Part shown: one piece after another, positions 22,330 to 30,675 of the stretch | Numbering within the stretch: the stretch's first letter is position 1 | How the letters are laid out: each line of letters opens with the position of its first letter | From: Caloranaerobacter azorensis DSM 13643 | GTDB taxonomy: Bacteria > Bacillota > Clostridia > Tissierellales > Thermohalobacteraceae | Length of the DNA stretch: 36,503 nt | Reading direction: 5' to 3' | NCBI RefSeq assembly: GCF_900129995.1 | Contig: NZ_FQXO01000019.1 | Coordinates: 1-36,503 of the forward strand | Made by a program: the position numbers and the translations under genes | The notes under the pieces: generated by a model | Seen by the model: the letters and a program-made list of their open reading frames with translations, nothing else | Databases searched by the model: none | Told to the model about the DNA's origin: nothing

Positions 22330-22950
22330 CTAATTCACCACCTTTAAATACTTGAATCCCTTTATTCCCGCAATAATAATATGTACTAACTTAATCTTAA
22401 TTATACAGTCAAATATAACATCAAATTTGTTAGACTTATATGAAGGATGAACTGCAAAATCTATTTCTTTAATTTCTTTTTTATTCAGCAAATATGATAA
22501 AATAAATGATTTAATTTGTAATAATATGCCGCAAGTAATTGCGGATATAAAAGCATCTGACGTTCCAATATTACTAATCCAAACAATCTTCTCTACTTCC
22601 AGATTTTCAATTATATAATCAGTCAATTCTCTTATATACTTTCTTTTTTTTATAAAATTTTTATAGATATTAATAAACTGTTTGTAAGTTACTATATTTT
22701 TATCGACAAATATATCTTTTTCGTTTTGTCCAACTTCTATCTTATTTTTAATTCTTAAAGCCAATTTCCTATTATAATCAATAAGTTTAACCATCGGAAT
22801 GTTTATTTGTATTTTAGATATTCCATATATAGATATTATCTTTATCTCCAAATCATTATTATTATTCTTTCTATAAAATTCTATTTCTATACTTATTGGT
22901 GCATATAGTAAAATCAAAATTAAAAAAATAAAAATCAATATTATTTTCAT
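22330..22950 (-). CDS. DUF2953-family membrane-anchored protein
   Basis: 206 aa. An N-terminal hydrophobic helix (about 2-20, IILIFIFLILILLYAPISI) anchors the protein. It is followed by a beta-strand-rich domain (IEIEFYRKNN...IYGISKIQI), a central basic helix KKRKYIRELTDYI, and a C-terminal segment in which WISNIGTSDAF and FAVHPSYKSNKFDVIFDCIIKI are characteristic of DUF2953. A second hydrophobic stretch falls near 137-155. Function is unknown, but the fixed position just before ytfJ suggests a sporulation or envelope role. SD AGAGGTG precedes the ATG. Confidence 0.85.
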   Translation of the reverse strand: MKIILIFIFLILILLYAPISIEIEFYRKNNNNDLEIKIISIYGISKIQINIPMVKLIDYNRKLALRIKNKIEVGQNEKDIFVDKNIVTYKQFINIYKNFIKKRKYIRELTDYIIENLEVEKIVWISNIGTSDAFISAITCGILLQIKSFILSYLLNKKEIKEIDFAVHPSYKSNKFDVIFDCIIKIKLVHIIIAGIKGFKYLKVVN

Positions 22951-23052
22951 TATTTCACCTCTTAATGCAAATTAAACCTACACTACTATTTTTTCCAATA
23001 AAAAAAAATCTATTAATATTCCCATAAGTCAAAAATAATTACTTTTAAATAA

Positions 23053-23088
23053 AAAAACTTCAGACACATACTTGAGTCCGAAGTTTTT
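23053..23088 (-). terminator. Terminator of the cca-scpAB operon
   Basis: AAAAACTTC and GAAGTTTTT pair outside an inner GAC/GTC pair (one mismatch between), followed on the minus strand by seven T. It begins 15 bases after the scpB stop. Confidence 0.85.
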
Positions 23089-23102
23089 CTCTTATGAAAA
23101 TA

Positions 23103-23642
23103 CTATTCAATATTTTCTAAATCTATCTCTGTTAAATCTTTTAGCTCTGGTAATTCATCAATAGACTTCAAACCAAATTGTAATAAAAACTCATCGGTTG
23201 TACCATACAAAATCGGCCTACCTGTTTTTTCTAATCTTCCTACTTCCTTTATTAGTTTCTTGTCGAGAAGTGTATTAAGAGCTTTATCACATTTGACACC
23301 ACGTATAGCTTCTATCTCTGTTTTTGTAATAGGCTGTTTATAGGCTATAATAGAAAGAGTCTCTAAAGCTGCATTTGATAAACCTTTACTCGTTTTAGGT
23401 GTATAAAGTTTAGAAATCCATTCATGATGTTCCGGCCTTGTACTTAATTGATATTTATCATTGAACTGAACTATTTGTACCCCTCTTCTATTATAGTTAA
23501 ATTCTTCTATCATATCATTTATTATATTATATGCATCTTCTTTTGAAATACCAATAATAGAAGAAATATCTTTAAGCGAAAGAGGATCGCCCCATGTAAA
23601 CAATAAAGCTTCAATAATAGATTTTATTTCTCTTTTGTCCAT
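23103..23642 (-). CDS. scpB: Segregation and condensation protein B
   Basis: Kleisin-associated winged-helix protein of the SMC-ScpAB condensin. Tandem wHTH domains are visible as IKSIIEALLFTWGDPLSLKDIS and, in the second, SKGLSNAALETLSIIAYKQPITKTEIEAIRGV; the conserved GRPILYGTTDEFLLQFGLKSIDELP follows. Length 179-180 aa is normal. There are two adjacent ATGs; I take the second (23642) because the GGGGG tract is only three bases from the first and six from the second. It follows scpA by about 25 bases. Confidence 0.96.
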   Translation of the reverse strand: MDKREIKSIIEALLFTWGDPLSLKDISSIIGISKEDAYNIINDMIEEFNYNRRGVQIVQFNDKYQLSTRPEHHEWISKLYTPKTSKGLSNAALETLSIIAYKQPITKTEIEAIRGVKCDKALNTLLDKKLIKEVGRLEKTGRPILYGTTDEFLLQFGLKSIDELPELKDLTEIDLENIE

Positions 23643-23670
23643 CATTAACCCCCTTGAATTTACAAATGCT

Positions 23671-24405
23671 TTAACACTTTAATGTTATATATATATTCCC
23701 AAAGTTTTTTTCTTGTTTAATAGCAATAACCTTTAACCTCATAAGTTCAAGGAGAGAAAGAAATGTAACAACTATATATATTCTAGATGAATTCTTATCA
23801 AATAGCTCTGAAAATGTAACTGTCTTTTTTTCATTTAATATTTTCTCTATTCTCTTCATACTCTCTTCTATTGAAATTTCATCTCTCTTTATTTCATGTA
23901 TATTGATTTTCCTTGTTTCTATATTATTTCTTTTCATTATATTACAAAAAATTTTAAATAAGTCCTCAATTTTTACATTTTCTAATTCTAGGTTTTCATT
24001 TCGTATATCTAAATCTATCTCTTCTCTAGGTTTAAAAAAAAGTTTTCTTTGCAGTTCTTCTCTCTCTTTTAATTTGATTGCAGCTTCTTTAAATCTCTTA
24101 TAATCAATTAATTTCTTTACCAAATCTTCTCTAGGATCCACTTCTTCAATTTCAAGTTGCTTACCTTCATCTTTCTTTTTGGGTAAAAGCATTTTAGACT
24201 TAATTTCTAATAACGTTGCTGCCATCAGCAAAAATTCACTCGTTATTTCAAGATCTAAATCCTTCATCTTCTCTAAATATTCCAAATACTGTTCAGTTAT
24301 TTTCGATATTGGAATATCTCTTATGTCTACTTCATTTTTATCTATTAAATGTAATAGTAAATCCAAAGGTCCTTCAAAAATCTCTAGTACTACATTATAT
24401 CTCAT
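23671..24405 (-). CDS. scpA: Segregation and condensation protein A (kleisin)
   Basis: Kleisin subunit bridging SMC heads. The N-terminal LEIFEGPLDLLLHLIDKNEVDIRDIPI is the family signature, and FLLMAATLLEIKSKMLLP follows. A charged central linker (about 85-150) leads to the C-terminal winged helix VTFSELFDKNSSRIYIVVTFLSLLELMRL. It is 244 aa, full length. GGGAG precedes the ATG. It stands 26 bases after the M50 protease gene and just before scpB, the usual order. Confidence 0.96.
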   Translation of the reverse strand: MRYNVVLEIFEGPLDLLLHLIDKNEVDIRDIPISKITEQYLEYLEKMKDLDLEITSEFLLMAATLLEIKSKMLLPKKKDEGKQLEIEEVDPREDLVKKLIDYKRFKEAAIKLKEREELQRKLFFKPREEIDLDIRNENLELENVKIEDLFKIFCNIMKRNNIETRKINIHEIKRDEISIEESMKRIEKILNEKKTVTFSELFDKNSSRIYIVVTFLSLLELMRLKVIAIKQEKNFGNIYITLKC

Positions 24406-24431
24406 ATCGAAAACTCCCGTAAATTCTATTT

Positions 24432-25052
24432 TTATATGATAATGTTTAACAATTTAATCCAGAAATTTATTAAAGAATTTAATACATTATCAATTGTATC
24501 GGTTAATAATAAAAATATCAATATAGGGTAAAAATAATTCTCGTATTCTACTAAAAATGAGCCAAATTTATCAGGAAGAATACTATATAATATCTTGGAG
24601 CCATCTAAAGGTAGTATTGGCAATAAATTAAACATCCCTAATACTATATTGTACCACATTAATATGTTTAAATATTGATGTATCGCCTCATTTAATACTA
24701 TTCCTCTAGTAAGTAAAATAGCTAGAATTATAGTAAAAAATAGATTAGATAAAGGGCCTGCAATAGAAACAATAAAAATGCCTCTTTTTTTATTTTTAAA
24801 ATTATTTGGATTTATAGGTACCGGTTTTGCCCATCCAAATCCAACAGTTAAAAGTAATATAAATCCAATAAAGTCTATATGACGTATTGGATTAAGCGTA
24901 AGTCTCTTATTTACTTTCGCCGTATTATCCCCTAATAAATAAGCAACATAACCATGTGCTAATTCATGTAAAGTAATAGAAATTAATAAAGCAGGTATCA
25001 AATAAACCTTATACATTAAAGTAGTCCATAATTTGTTAATTATCGCCATCAT
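24432..25052 (-). CDS. Site-2-type M50 metalloprotease
   Basis: Integral membrane zinc protease of the short YwhC/Rip-like M50B group. The zinc motif HELAH is at 29-33 in the first helix. The helix TLNPIRHIDFIGFILLL, the IAGPLSNLFFTIILA segment (about 100) and the second zinc site LLPILPLDGSKIL (about 145) follow, with five to six hydrophobic segments in all. No PDZ domain is present. The longer frame is rejected because AAGGTGG lies just before the ATG-ATG pair at 25052/25049. Its start overlaps the cca stop by 17 bases. This gene commonly sits before scpA in Firmicutes; its substrate is unknown. Confidence 0.92.
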   Translation of the reverse strand: MMAIINKLWTTLMYKVYLIPALLISITLHELAHGYVAYLLGDNTAKVNKRLTLNPIRHIDFIGFILLLTVGFGWAKPVPINPNNFKNKKRGIFIVSIAGPLSNLFFTIILAILLTRGIVLNEAIHQYLNILMWYNIVLGMFNLLPILPLDGSKILYSILPDKFGSFLVEYENYFYPILIFLLLTDTIDNVLNSLINFWIKLLNIII

Positions 25053-26358
25053 TATACCACCTTTTATTCTTCTTAATAATATCATTTAATATTTCTAATT
25101 GCTCTTTCTCTGTATATGCTTTTTTTGCAATTATATTAAATATCAATTCATCCTTAATTCGTTTATATATTGGCCCCGGTTTTAAATCATATTTTTTAAT
25201 ATTTTCACCAGATACAAATAATTTCATATTGTTATAAATTTCACTATATTCTATCAATTTCTTAATAAAGATATTGTTGTCAAAATTTGTTATAGCAAAA
25301 TATATCAATCCCTCTATATTAACTAAATCAATAATTTTATAAATCGTTACAGTAGAAATCTTATCTTTATTTATAAGATTATTAACATATTTATAGTTAT
25401 TCTTAATACTTACTATTATTTTCCTAATTTTCTTTGGTATATTTAATTTATCAAATAATCCTAATAAATAATTTGAGCCTATATTATGAAATAACACTAA
25501 TAGATTAATCACTTGCATACTTTCAATCGTAATATTATAAAGTTCACAAATTAAAGGTAATTCGTCATCAATTATCCTAAAGTATTCTATAATCTTTTCA
25601 TCAATATAATCTGATAAAAATGTATTTTGAAATAATCTATATTCATATAATATACGAATACCTATATATTTTTTATTTGATAGAAAGATTTTTACTATCT
25701 CCCTAAAAATTCTATCCTCGCTGACAAATCTAATATATCCTTTTTCAACCGAATCGAACAATAATTTTTTAGTATCTTCTTCAATTTCAAACCCCAGTTT
25801 ATAAGCAAACCTCACAGCTCTAATCATTCTTGTAGGATCATCTATAAAACTCTTCTCATGAAGTATTCTAATTTTTTTATTATTTAAATCCCTTATTCCA
25901 CCAACGAAATCTAATATTTCTAAATCAGGTAATTTTTTTATGTCAACTAATAAACAATTAATTGTAAAATCTCTTCTTTTTACGTCTTCCGATAAACTCC
26001 CCTTAAAAACAATAGGCAATGCACCGGGATTCTCATAAATTTCTTTTCTTGCCGTTGTTACATCTATATTAATCCCATTTTTCAGCTCTATTGAGCCCGA
26101 TAAAAAATTCTTATAATATCTTTTTTCTCCACCTATCCTTTCATATAATTTCTCTAAAAAATCCATAGCATTTTCTACTGCTACAAAATCTACATCACTG
26201 CTTTCATTTCCAAGCATAATATCTCGAACTTGTCCACCTACTAAATAAACCTCTTTATTATATTTTTTGGCTATCTCACTTGCAATAAATAATATATTTT
26301 TAATTTCAGTATTTATTGTATATTGTTTTAATTCTCTCCTATAAACTTCTAATTTCAT
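25036..26358 (-). CDS. cca: CCA tRNA nucleotidyltransferase / poly(A) polymerase family, class II
   Basis: Class II nucleotidyltransferase that adds or repairs the tRNA 3' CCA. The head domain has YLVGGQVRDIMLG (about 38-50), the catalytic carboxylates in SDVDFVAV (about 54-61), the RRDFTINCLL motif (about 128-137) and the RNA-binding DDPTRMIRAVRFAYKLGFEIEE (about 172-193). The C-terminal part is helical, including an HD-like LLVLFHNIG, and diverges strongly. Full CCA addition versus A-adding cannot be separated by eye. AGGTG precedes the ATG, which lies only 20 bases from the terminator of the preceding carboxypeptidase gene. Confidence 0.9.
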   Translation of the reverse strand: MKLEVYRRELKQYTINTEIKNILFIASEIAKKYNKEVYLVGGQVRDIMLGNESSDVDFVAVENAMDFLEKLYERIGGEKRYYKNFLSGSIELKNGINIDVTTARKEIYENPGALPIVFKGSLSEDVKRRDFTINCLLVDIKKLPDLEILDFVGGIRDLNNKKIRILHEKSFIDDPTRMIRAVRFAYKLGFEIEEDTKKLLFDSVEKGYIRFVSEDRIFREIVKIFLSNKKYIGIRILYEYRLFQNTFLSDYIDEKIIEYFRIIDDELPLICELYNITIESMQVINLLVLFHNIGSNYLLGLFDKLNIPKKIRKIIVSIKNNYKYVNNLINKDKISTVTIYKIIDLVNIEGLIYFAITNFDNNIFIKKLIEYSEIYNNMKLFVSGENIKKYDLKPGPIYKRIKDELIFNIIAKKAYTEKEQLEILNDIIKKNKRWYNDGDN

Positions 26359-26378
26359 ACAATCACCTTAAAAAAACA

Positions 26379-26430
26379 TGCTAGATATATTTTACAACCA
26401 TTTTAGAAATAAATCAAAATATATCTAGCA
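26379..26430 (-). terminator. Terminator of dacF
   Basis: TGCTAGATATATTTT (26379-26393) and its exact complement (26416-26430) form a 15-bp stem with a 22-base loop. On the minus strand a run of T follows, which abuts the SD of cca. Confidence 0.85.
26389..26417 (-). promoter_or_regulatory. Candidate promoter of the cca-scpAB operon inside the dacF terminator
   Basis: Minus-strand TTGATT (26412-26417) and TAAAAT (26389-26394) are exactly 17 bases apart; the spacer is the terminator loop. It is the only promoter-like sequence in the short dacF-cca interval. Confidence 0.4.
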
Positions 26431-26455
26431 TTCAAGATTTAAAATTTCTATATAT

Positions 26456-27613
26456 CTATATAGTACCTAACATCGTTCTAAATATCTTTCTTATTGAATC
26501 TTTAACAGAAGCTTTATTTATATCTTCTTTAATAATTAAATTAACTCTGCCAATCTCCTTTTCTCCCACTTTATAAATTATTTCTCCTACTTTACTATCT
26601 TTCGAAACGGGAGCATTAATATAACTTGGTAAAATAACCTCTTTCTCTATATTTATTGAACTTCCCTTTTTAGCCAAATAATTCAAATCACTTTCCACTA
26701 CAACTTCTACACTTTCAACTTTACCCTTCTGAATAGGTATTTTTCCTACTACAGTACCCTTTTTAGCTAAAATGATTGACTGATAATTTGCAAATCCATA
26801 ATCTAATAACTTTTTAGATTCTCTAAACCTAATACTCGAATTTTTACACCCCATTACTACACTAATTAATGTTAAATTTCCTCTTGTAGCCGAAGCAGAT
26901 AAACAATATCCTGCCTTTCTAGTAAATCCAGTTTTAATTCCATTGGCTCCTTTATAATCATGTATTAATCTATTAGTATTAACTAGATTTTGTATAACAT
27001 CTTTTTCTTTACCTACCTTTATCGAACTCATCCATAAAGTTAACCATTGATGTATTTTTTTATGTTTTAATAACTCTTTAGACATTATACTAACATCATA
27101 GGCAGAAGTATAGTGTCCTTCTTCATCTAGCCCTGTAATATTCTTAAAACTAGTATCCTCCATACCTAATTCTTTCGCTTTATTATTCATCATTTCTATA
27201 AATATCTCTTCACTTCCTGCTATATGTTCGCCCAATGCCACAGCTGCATCGTTAGCCGAACGTAAGCAAATCGACTTTATTAAATCCTCAACTGTTTGCT
27301 GTTCTCCTTCTTCCAAGTAAATTTGGCTTCCACCCATACTCGATGCGTTAGAACTTATTATTACTTCGTCATCTAGTTTTATTTTATTCGACTCTAGAGC
27401 TTCCATAGCAAGTAGAAGAACCATTATTTTAGTTATACTTGCAGGAGCTAATTTTTCATGAGGATTTTTTTCATAAATAACTTTACCCGATAGTGCATCT
27501 ATTAATATTGCAGACTTTGCTTGAATATCAAATTTAGAATCCGCAAAACACATCAAAGAATTAAAAATCAGTATGAACATAATTATCACTGAAAATATTC
27601 TTTTTATATGCAT
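26456..27613 (-). CDS. dacF: D-alanyl-D-alanine carboxypeptidase DacF-like
   Basis: Second S11 carboxypeptidase in the window. The signal peptide spans about 1-25 (IFSVIIMFILIFNSLMCFADS). SXXK is SITK (59-62), the second motif is SAN (119-121) instead of the commoner SGN, and KTG lies in GIKTGFT (about 220). The C-terminal PBP5-C domain is present. The position just beyond deoB-punA matches the Bacillus dacF locus, which supports the dacF label. In Bacillus dacF acts in the forespore cortex and precedes the spoIIA genes, but no spoIIA operon follows here. I use the ATG at 27613 (GGAGG seven bases upstream) rather than the adjacent TTG. Confidence 0.92.
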   Translation of the reverse strand: MHIKRIFSVIIMFILIFNSLMCFADSKFDIQAKSAILIDALSGKVIYEKNPHEKLAPASITKIMVLLLAMEALESNKIKLDDEVIISSNASSMGGSQIYLEEGEQQTVEDLIKSICLRSANDAAVALGEHIAGSEEIFIEMMNNKAKELGMEDTSFKNITGLDEEGHYTSAYDVSIMSKELLKHKKIHQWLTLWMSSIKVGKEKDVIQNLVNTNRLIHDYKGANGIKTGFTRKAGYCLSASATRGNLTLISVVMGCKNSSIRFRESKKLLDYGFANYQSIILAKKGTVVGKIPIQKGKVESVEVVVESDLNYLAKKGSSINIEKEVILPSYINAPVSKDSKVGEIIYKVGEKEIGRVNLIIKEDINKASVKDSIRKIFRTMLGTI

Positions 27614-27742
27614 CAAATACCTCCTTTTCTATTGTGTTTATAATTATGTTATCCATCAGATAAACAAGTTATTCAAAGAAAAAAGGAGGCTATCAGAAGA
27701 TTAAGTAACTATATTAAACAACAACTTGTAATTATATATAAT

Positions 27743-28315
27743 TTAACTATCTATTAAATTATCTACAAAATCCGTTAAATCTAATTGAACTTGAGGTACA
27801 TTTATTAAATTACCTTCAATTGATCTTTGCCCGTACTTACTACTCTGCAATAAAAGAATATTGACGTTTTTTTGAGTATTAATATGATAATTTTTAATTA
27901 TATTTACTACATCATTACCACCTGCTTCTTCATTTCCTATGACAATATAAGCCTTCTTCACTTTTTCATATCTTTTATAGATTTCTTCTGTCTGAAAAAT
28001 AATCTGTGAACGTTCACGCCATGCAAAATATAATGCCGGTGGAGCTGCACTATATACCGGTATTACCATTATTGTATAATCACTTTTCATTATACTTTCA
28101 TATACAAAGTAAATATCATCATCTTTAGGACATTTTGGAGAAGAATTAAAACACTCATATTCACAATCAACACACGGCCTTATATCTAAATCTACCATTC
28201 TAATTTTAGAGACATTAATATTCCTTTTTTGTAAATATCTACTTATAAAATCTAATATTTTAGAACAGTTTCCATCACTTTTTCTTCCACTAAATGAAAT
28301 AAGTAATACATTCAT
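27743..28315 (-). CDS. Iron-sulfur flavoprotein-like NAD(P)H-dependent FMN reductase
   Basis: Flavodoxin-fold protein of 190 aa. The N-terminal strand and phosphate loop LISFSGRKSDGNCSKI (4-19) bind FMN. C48, C51, C55 and C62 (CX2CX3CX6C) sit where iron-sulfur flavoproteins (Isf) carry their [4Fe-4S] ligands, although Isf usually has a slightly different spacing. VIPVYSAAPPALYFAWRERS is the second FMN contact and IVIGNEEAGGNDV the third. It is probably a redox enzyme for small-molecule reduction. It has its own strong promoter and sits between the nucleoside operon and dacF without an obvious functional link. Confidence 0.85.
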   Translation of the reverse strand: MNVLLISFSGRKSDGNCSKILDFISRYLQKRNINVSKIRMVDLDIRPCVDCEYECFNSSPKCPKDDDIYFVYESIMKSDYTIMVIPVYSAAPPALYFAWRERSQIIFQTEEIYKRYEKVKKAYIVIGNEEAGGNDVVNIIKNYHINTQKNVNILLLQSSKYGQRSIEGNLINVPQVQLDLTDFVDNLIDS

Positions 28316-28345
28316 AAATATTACTCCCTTTCAATCGATTTGTAA

Positions 28346-28374
28346 ATTCTATAATTTTCTTTACCGACTGTCAA
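28346..28374 (-). promoter_or_regulatory. Strong sigma-A-type promoter of the Isf-like flavoprotein gene
   Basis: A consensus TTGACA (28369-28374) and TAGAAT (28346-28351) are separated by exactly 17 bases on the minus strand, 30 bases before the ATG. This is the best -35/-10 match I found in the window. Confidence 0.7.
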
Positions 28375-28483
28375 TTTTTAGGCTTAAATAGTTATCTATA
28401 TCTAATTTTAAAAAATATAGTTGAAATTTTCAAAAAATAATTAAAATAGTTTATCCTTTTAATTAGATTATAAAATACACAAA

Positions 28484-28514
28484 TTAAGAGGTTATCTTTT
28501 CGATAACCTCTTAA
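28484..28514 (-). terminator. Terminator of the deoB-punA-pdp operon
   Basis: TTAAGAGGTTATC and GATAACCTCTTAA form a 13-bp stem with a five-base loop, followed on the minus strand by a T-rich but interrupted tract. The stem includes the pdp stop codon. Confidence 0.75.
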
Positions 28515-29824
28515 CTATTTTTCTTTACGATCGTAAATATTAATTTTTTCTCATCTTTATTTTTATCACCGATTTTGATTATATCCTTCAACCTTCTTAC
28601 TATTTCTTCACCTTTTCCCTTATCATTAGAATGAACATATGCTAAAACTTCACCTTTTGAAACTTTATCATCTACTTTTTTCGCTAAAACTATACCTGCT
28701 GATAAATCTATTTCACTCTCTTTCGTTTCTCGCCCTGCACCTAAAAATAATGCACATTTACCAACCTCTTCTGCATTCATTGATTGCACATAACCATCTT
28801 CATCACTTTTTACTTCCAAAACATATTCAGCCTGTGGTAATAAAGAAGTATTCTTCACGTAATTAACATCTCCACCTTGTGCCTCTACAAATTCTATAAA
28901 CTTTTCATAAGCTTTACCACTTTCTAAAACATCTACTAGTTTTTCTCTCGCTTCATCTAAATATTTAGCTTTATTACCAATAACTAACATATGTGAGCCT
29001 AATGTTAAACAAAGCTCTACTAAATCTTCTGGCCCATTATTCCTTAATGTCTCAATAGCTTCTTTAACCTCTAATGCATTACCTACTGCATATCCTAGTG
29101 GTTCATCCATATTAGAAATCACAGCAACTGTTTTTCTGCCCATACTATTACCTATGTCTACCATTTCCTCTGCTAATTTATATGCGTTATCAAAATCTTT
29201 CATAAAAGCTCCACTACCAACTTTTACATCTAATACAATTCCATCAGAACCTACCGCTAACTTCTTACTCATAATACTACTTGCAATCAAAGATATATTA
29301 TCTACTGTCGCAGTAACATCTCTTAAAGCATAAAGTTTTTTGTCTGCAGGCGCAATGTCCCCTGTTTGCCCGCAAACTGCAATATTTATATTATTCACAT
29401 TTCTCGTAAATTCCTCTTTGCTAAGCTCTATTCTCAAACCTTTAATAGATTCTAATTTATCTAAAGTTCCTCCTGTATGTCCAAGCCCTCTACCTGACAT
29501 TTTAGCTACAGGAAGTCCACAAGCTGCAACCATAGGCCCTAAAACTAATGTCGTTTTATCGCCTACTCCTCCAGTGCTATGTTTATCTACTTTAATACCT
29601 TCTATATTTGATAAATCAATTTTATCTCCTGAATCTAACATAGCTTTAGTTAAATCAACAGTTTCTCTTTTTGTCATTTTATTAAGAAAAATCGCCATTA
29701 AAAGTGCCGAAATTTGATAATCCGGAATATCTCCTTTTGTATAACCTTCTACAAAAAATTCGATTTCTTCTTTAGTTAATTCAAAACCGTCCCTTTTCTT
29801 CTTTATTATATCGTACATTCTCAT
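28511..29824 (-). CDS. pdp: Pyrimidine-nucleoside phosphorylase
   Basis: Phosphorolyses uridine, thymidine and deoxyuridine to base plus (deoxy)ribose-1-phosphate. It begins with the family N-terminus YDIIKKKRDGFELTKEEI. The phosphate-binding KHSTGGVGDK loop is at 81-90, KMSGRGLGHTGGTLDKLES follows, and KLAVGSDGIVLDVKVGSGAFMK is the substrate loop. The C-terminal domain is complete (437 aa, usual 430-440). The ATG shares one base with the stop of the upstream PNP paralogue (TAATG), so it is coupled. Together with DeoB the operon channels nucleoside sugars to the pentose 5-phosphate pool. Confidence 0.96.
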   Translation of the reverse strand: MRMYDIIKKKRDGFELTKEEIEFFVEGYTKGDIPDYQISALLMAIFLNKMTKRETVDLTKAMLDSGDKIDLSNIEGIKVDKHSTGGVGDKTTLVLGPMVAACGLPVAKMSGRGLGHTGGTLDKLESIKGLRIELSKEEFTRNVNNINIAVCGQTGDIAPADKKLYALRDVTATVDNISLIASSIMSKKLAVGSDGIVLDVKVGSGAFMKDFDNAYKLAEEMVDIGNSMGRKTVAVISNMDEPLGYAVGNALEVKEAIETLRNNGPEDLVELCLTLGSHMLVIGNKAKYLDEAREKLVDVLESGKAYEKFIEFVEAQGGDVNYVKNTSLLPQAEYVLEVKSDEDGYVQSMNAEEVGKCALFLGAGRETKESEIDLSAGIVLAKKVDDKVSKGEVLAYVHSNDKGKGEEIVRRLKDIIKIGDKNKDEKKLIFTIVKKNS

Positions 29825-30654
29825 TATAATACCACCTCTTTAACTATCCCCTTGACAAGCTGTATAAATTTTGGCCTCGTCTCATTAGCTACTTTTATTA
29901 CTTGCTCATGACTTATTGATTTAATTTCATGTGCGATTGCCATATCAGTTACACAGGAAATACCTAAAACTCTTAATCCAGCATGATTAGCTACAATTAC
30001 TTCAGGAACTGTAGACATTCCTAGAGCATCAGCACCTAATTTTCTTAACATACTCAACTCTGCTCTTGACATATAATTCGGCCCACTGATAGCAATATAA
30101 ACGCCTTGTTCTGTTTTTATTCCTAACTTATCCCCTACCTTTTTAGCTGTTTCAATTAATTCTTTATCATATGCATGAGACATATCTGGAAATCTTGGCC
30201 CTAATTCTTCATAATTTGGCCCAATTAAAGGATTATCTCCCATAAAGTTAATATGATCTTCTATTAGCATTAAAGCTCCTGGGTAAAGCTTTTCTTTATT
30301 CATACCTCCACAAGCATTAGTTACCAATAACATTTTTACGCCTAATTCCTTCATAATTCTAACTGGGAATGTAACCTCTTGCATTGAATATCCTTCATAA
30401 TAATGGAATCTACCCTTCATAGCTACAACTTTTTTACCTTCTAAAGTTCCGAATACAAGTTTACCTTCATGTCCTTTAACAGTAGAAACAGGAAAGTTTG
30501 GTATCTCTTCATATTTTAAAACTATGCTATCTTCGATTTCATCTGCTAATGTTCCCAATCCAGAACCTAATATTAAACCAATTTCAGGACTGAAATCTAC
30601 CCTTTCTTTTATGTAATTACTAGTTTCTTTAATCTTCTCAATTAAATTTTTCAT
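29824..30654 (-). CDS. Purine-nucleoside-phosphorylase paralogue with altered base-recognition residues
   Basis: A trimeric-type PNP fold of 276 aa, similar over its whole length to the gene upstream. LILGSGLGTLADEI (phosphate loop), the GRFHYYEGY block and GMSTVPEVIVA are kept. However, the segment that reads GPTYETPAE in the first copy is GPNYMSRAE here, so the purine-binding Glu (E201 in bovine PNP) is Met (M195). The segment SCITNMAAG is SCVTDMAIA, so the purine-binding Asn (N243 in bovine PNP) is Asp (D237). NAAGG has become NACGG. The fold and phosphate site are retained, so it is likely an active phosphorylase with changed base or substrate preference. SD GAGGAGG precedes the ATG; the gene is 21 bases after the first copy. 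Confidence 0.92.
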   Translation of the reverse strand: MKNLIEKIKETSNYIKERVDFSPEIGLILGSGLGTLADEIEDSIVLKYEEIPNFPVSTVKGHEGKLVFGTLEGKKVVAMKGRFHYYEGYSMQEVTFPVRIMKELGVKMLLVTNACGGMNKEKLYPGALMLIEDHINFMGDNPLIGPNYEELGPRFPDMSHAYDKELIETAKKVGDKLGIKTEQGVYIAISGPNYMSRAELSMLRKLGADALGMSTVPEVIVANHAGLRVLGISCVTDMAIAHEIKSISHEQVIKVANETRPKFIQLVKGIVKEVVL

Positions 30655-30675
30655 CTTTTTACCTCCTCAACTCAA

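Noticed and set aside
27680-27700. AAAAGGAGG on the plus strand between dacF and the flavoprotein gene
   Set aside because: No start codon follows at a usable distance and stops come at once; no plus-strand gene is supported.
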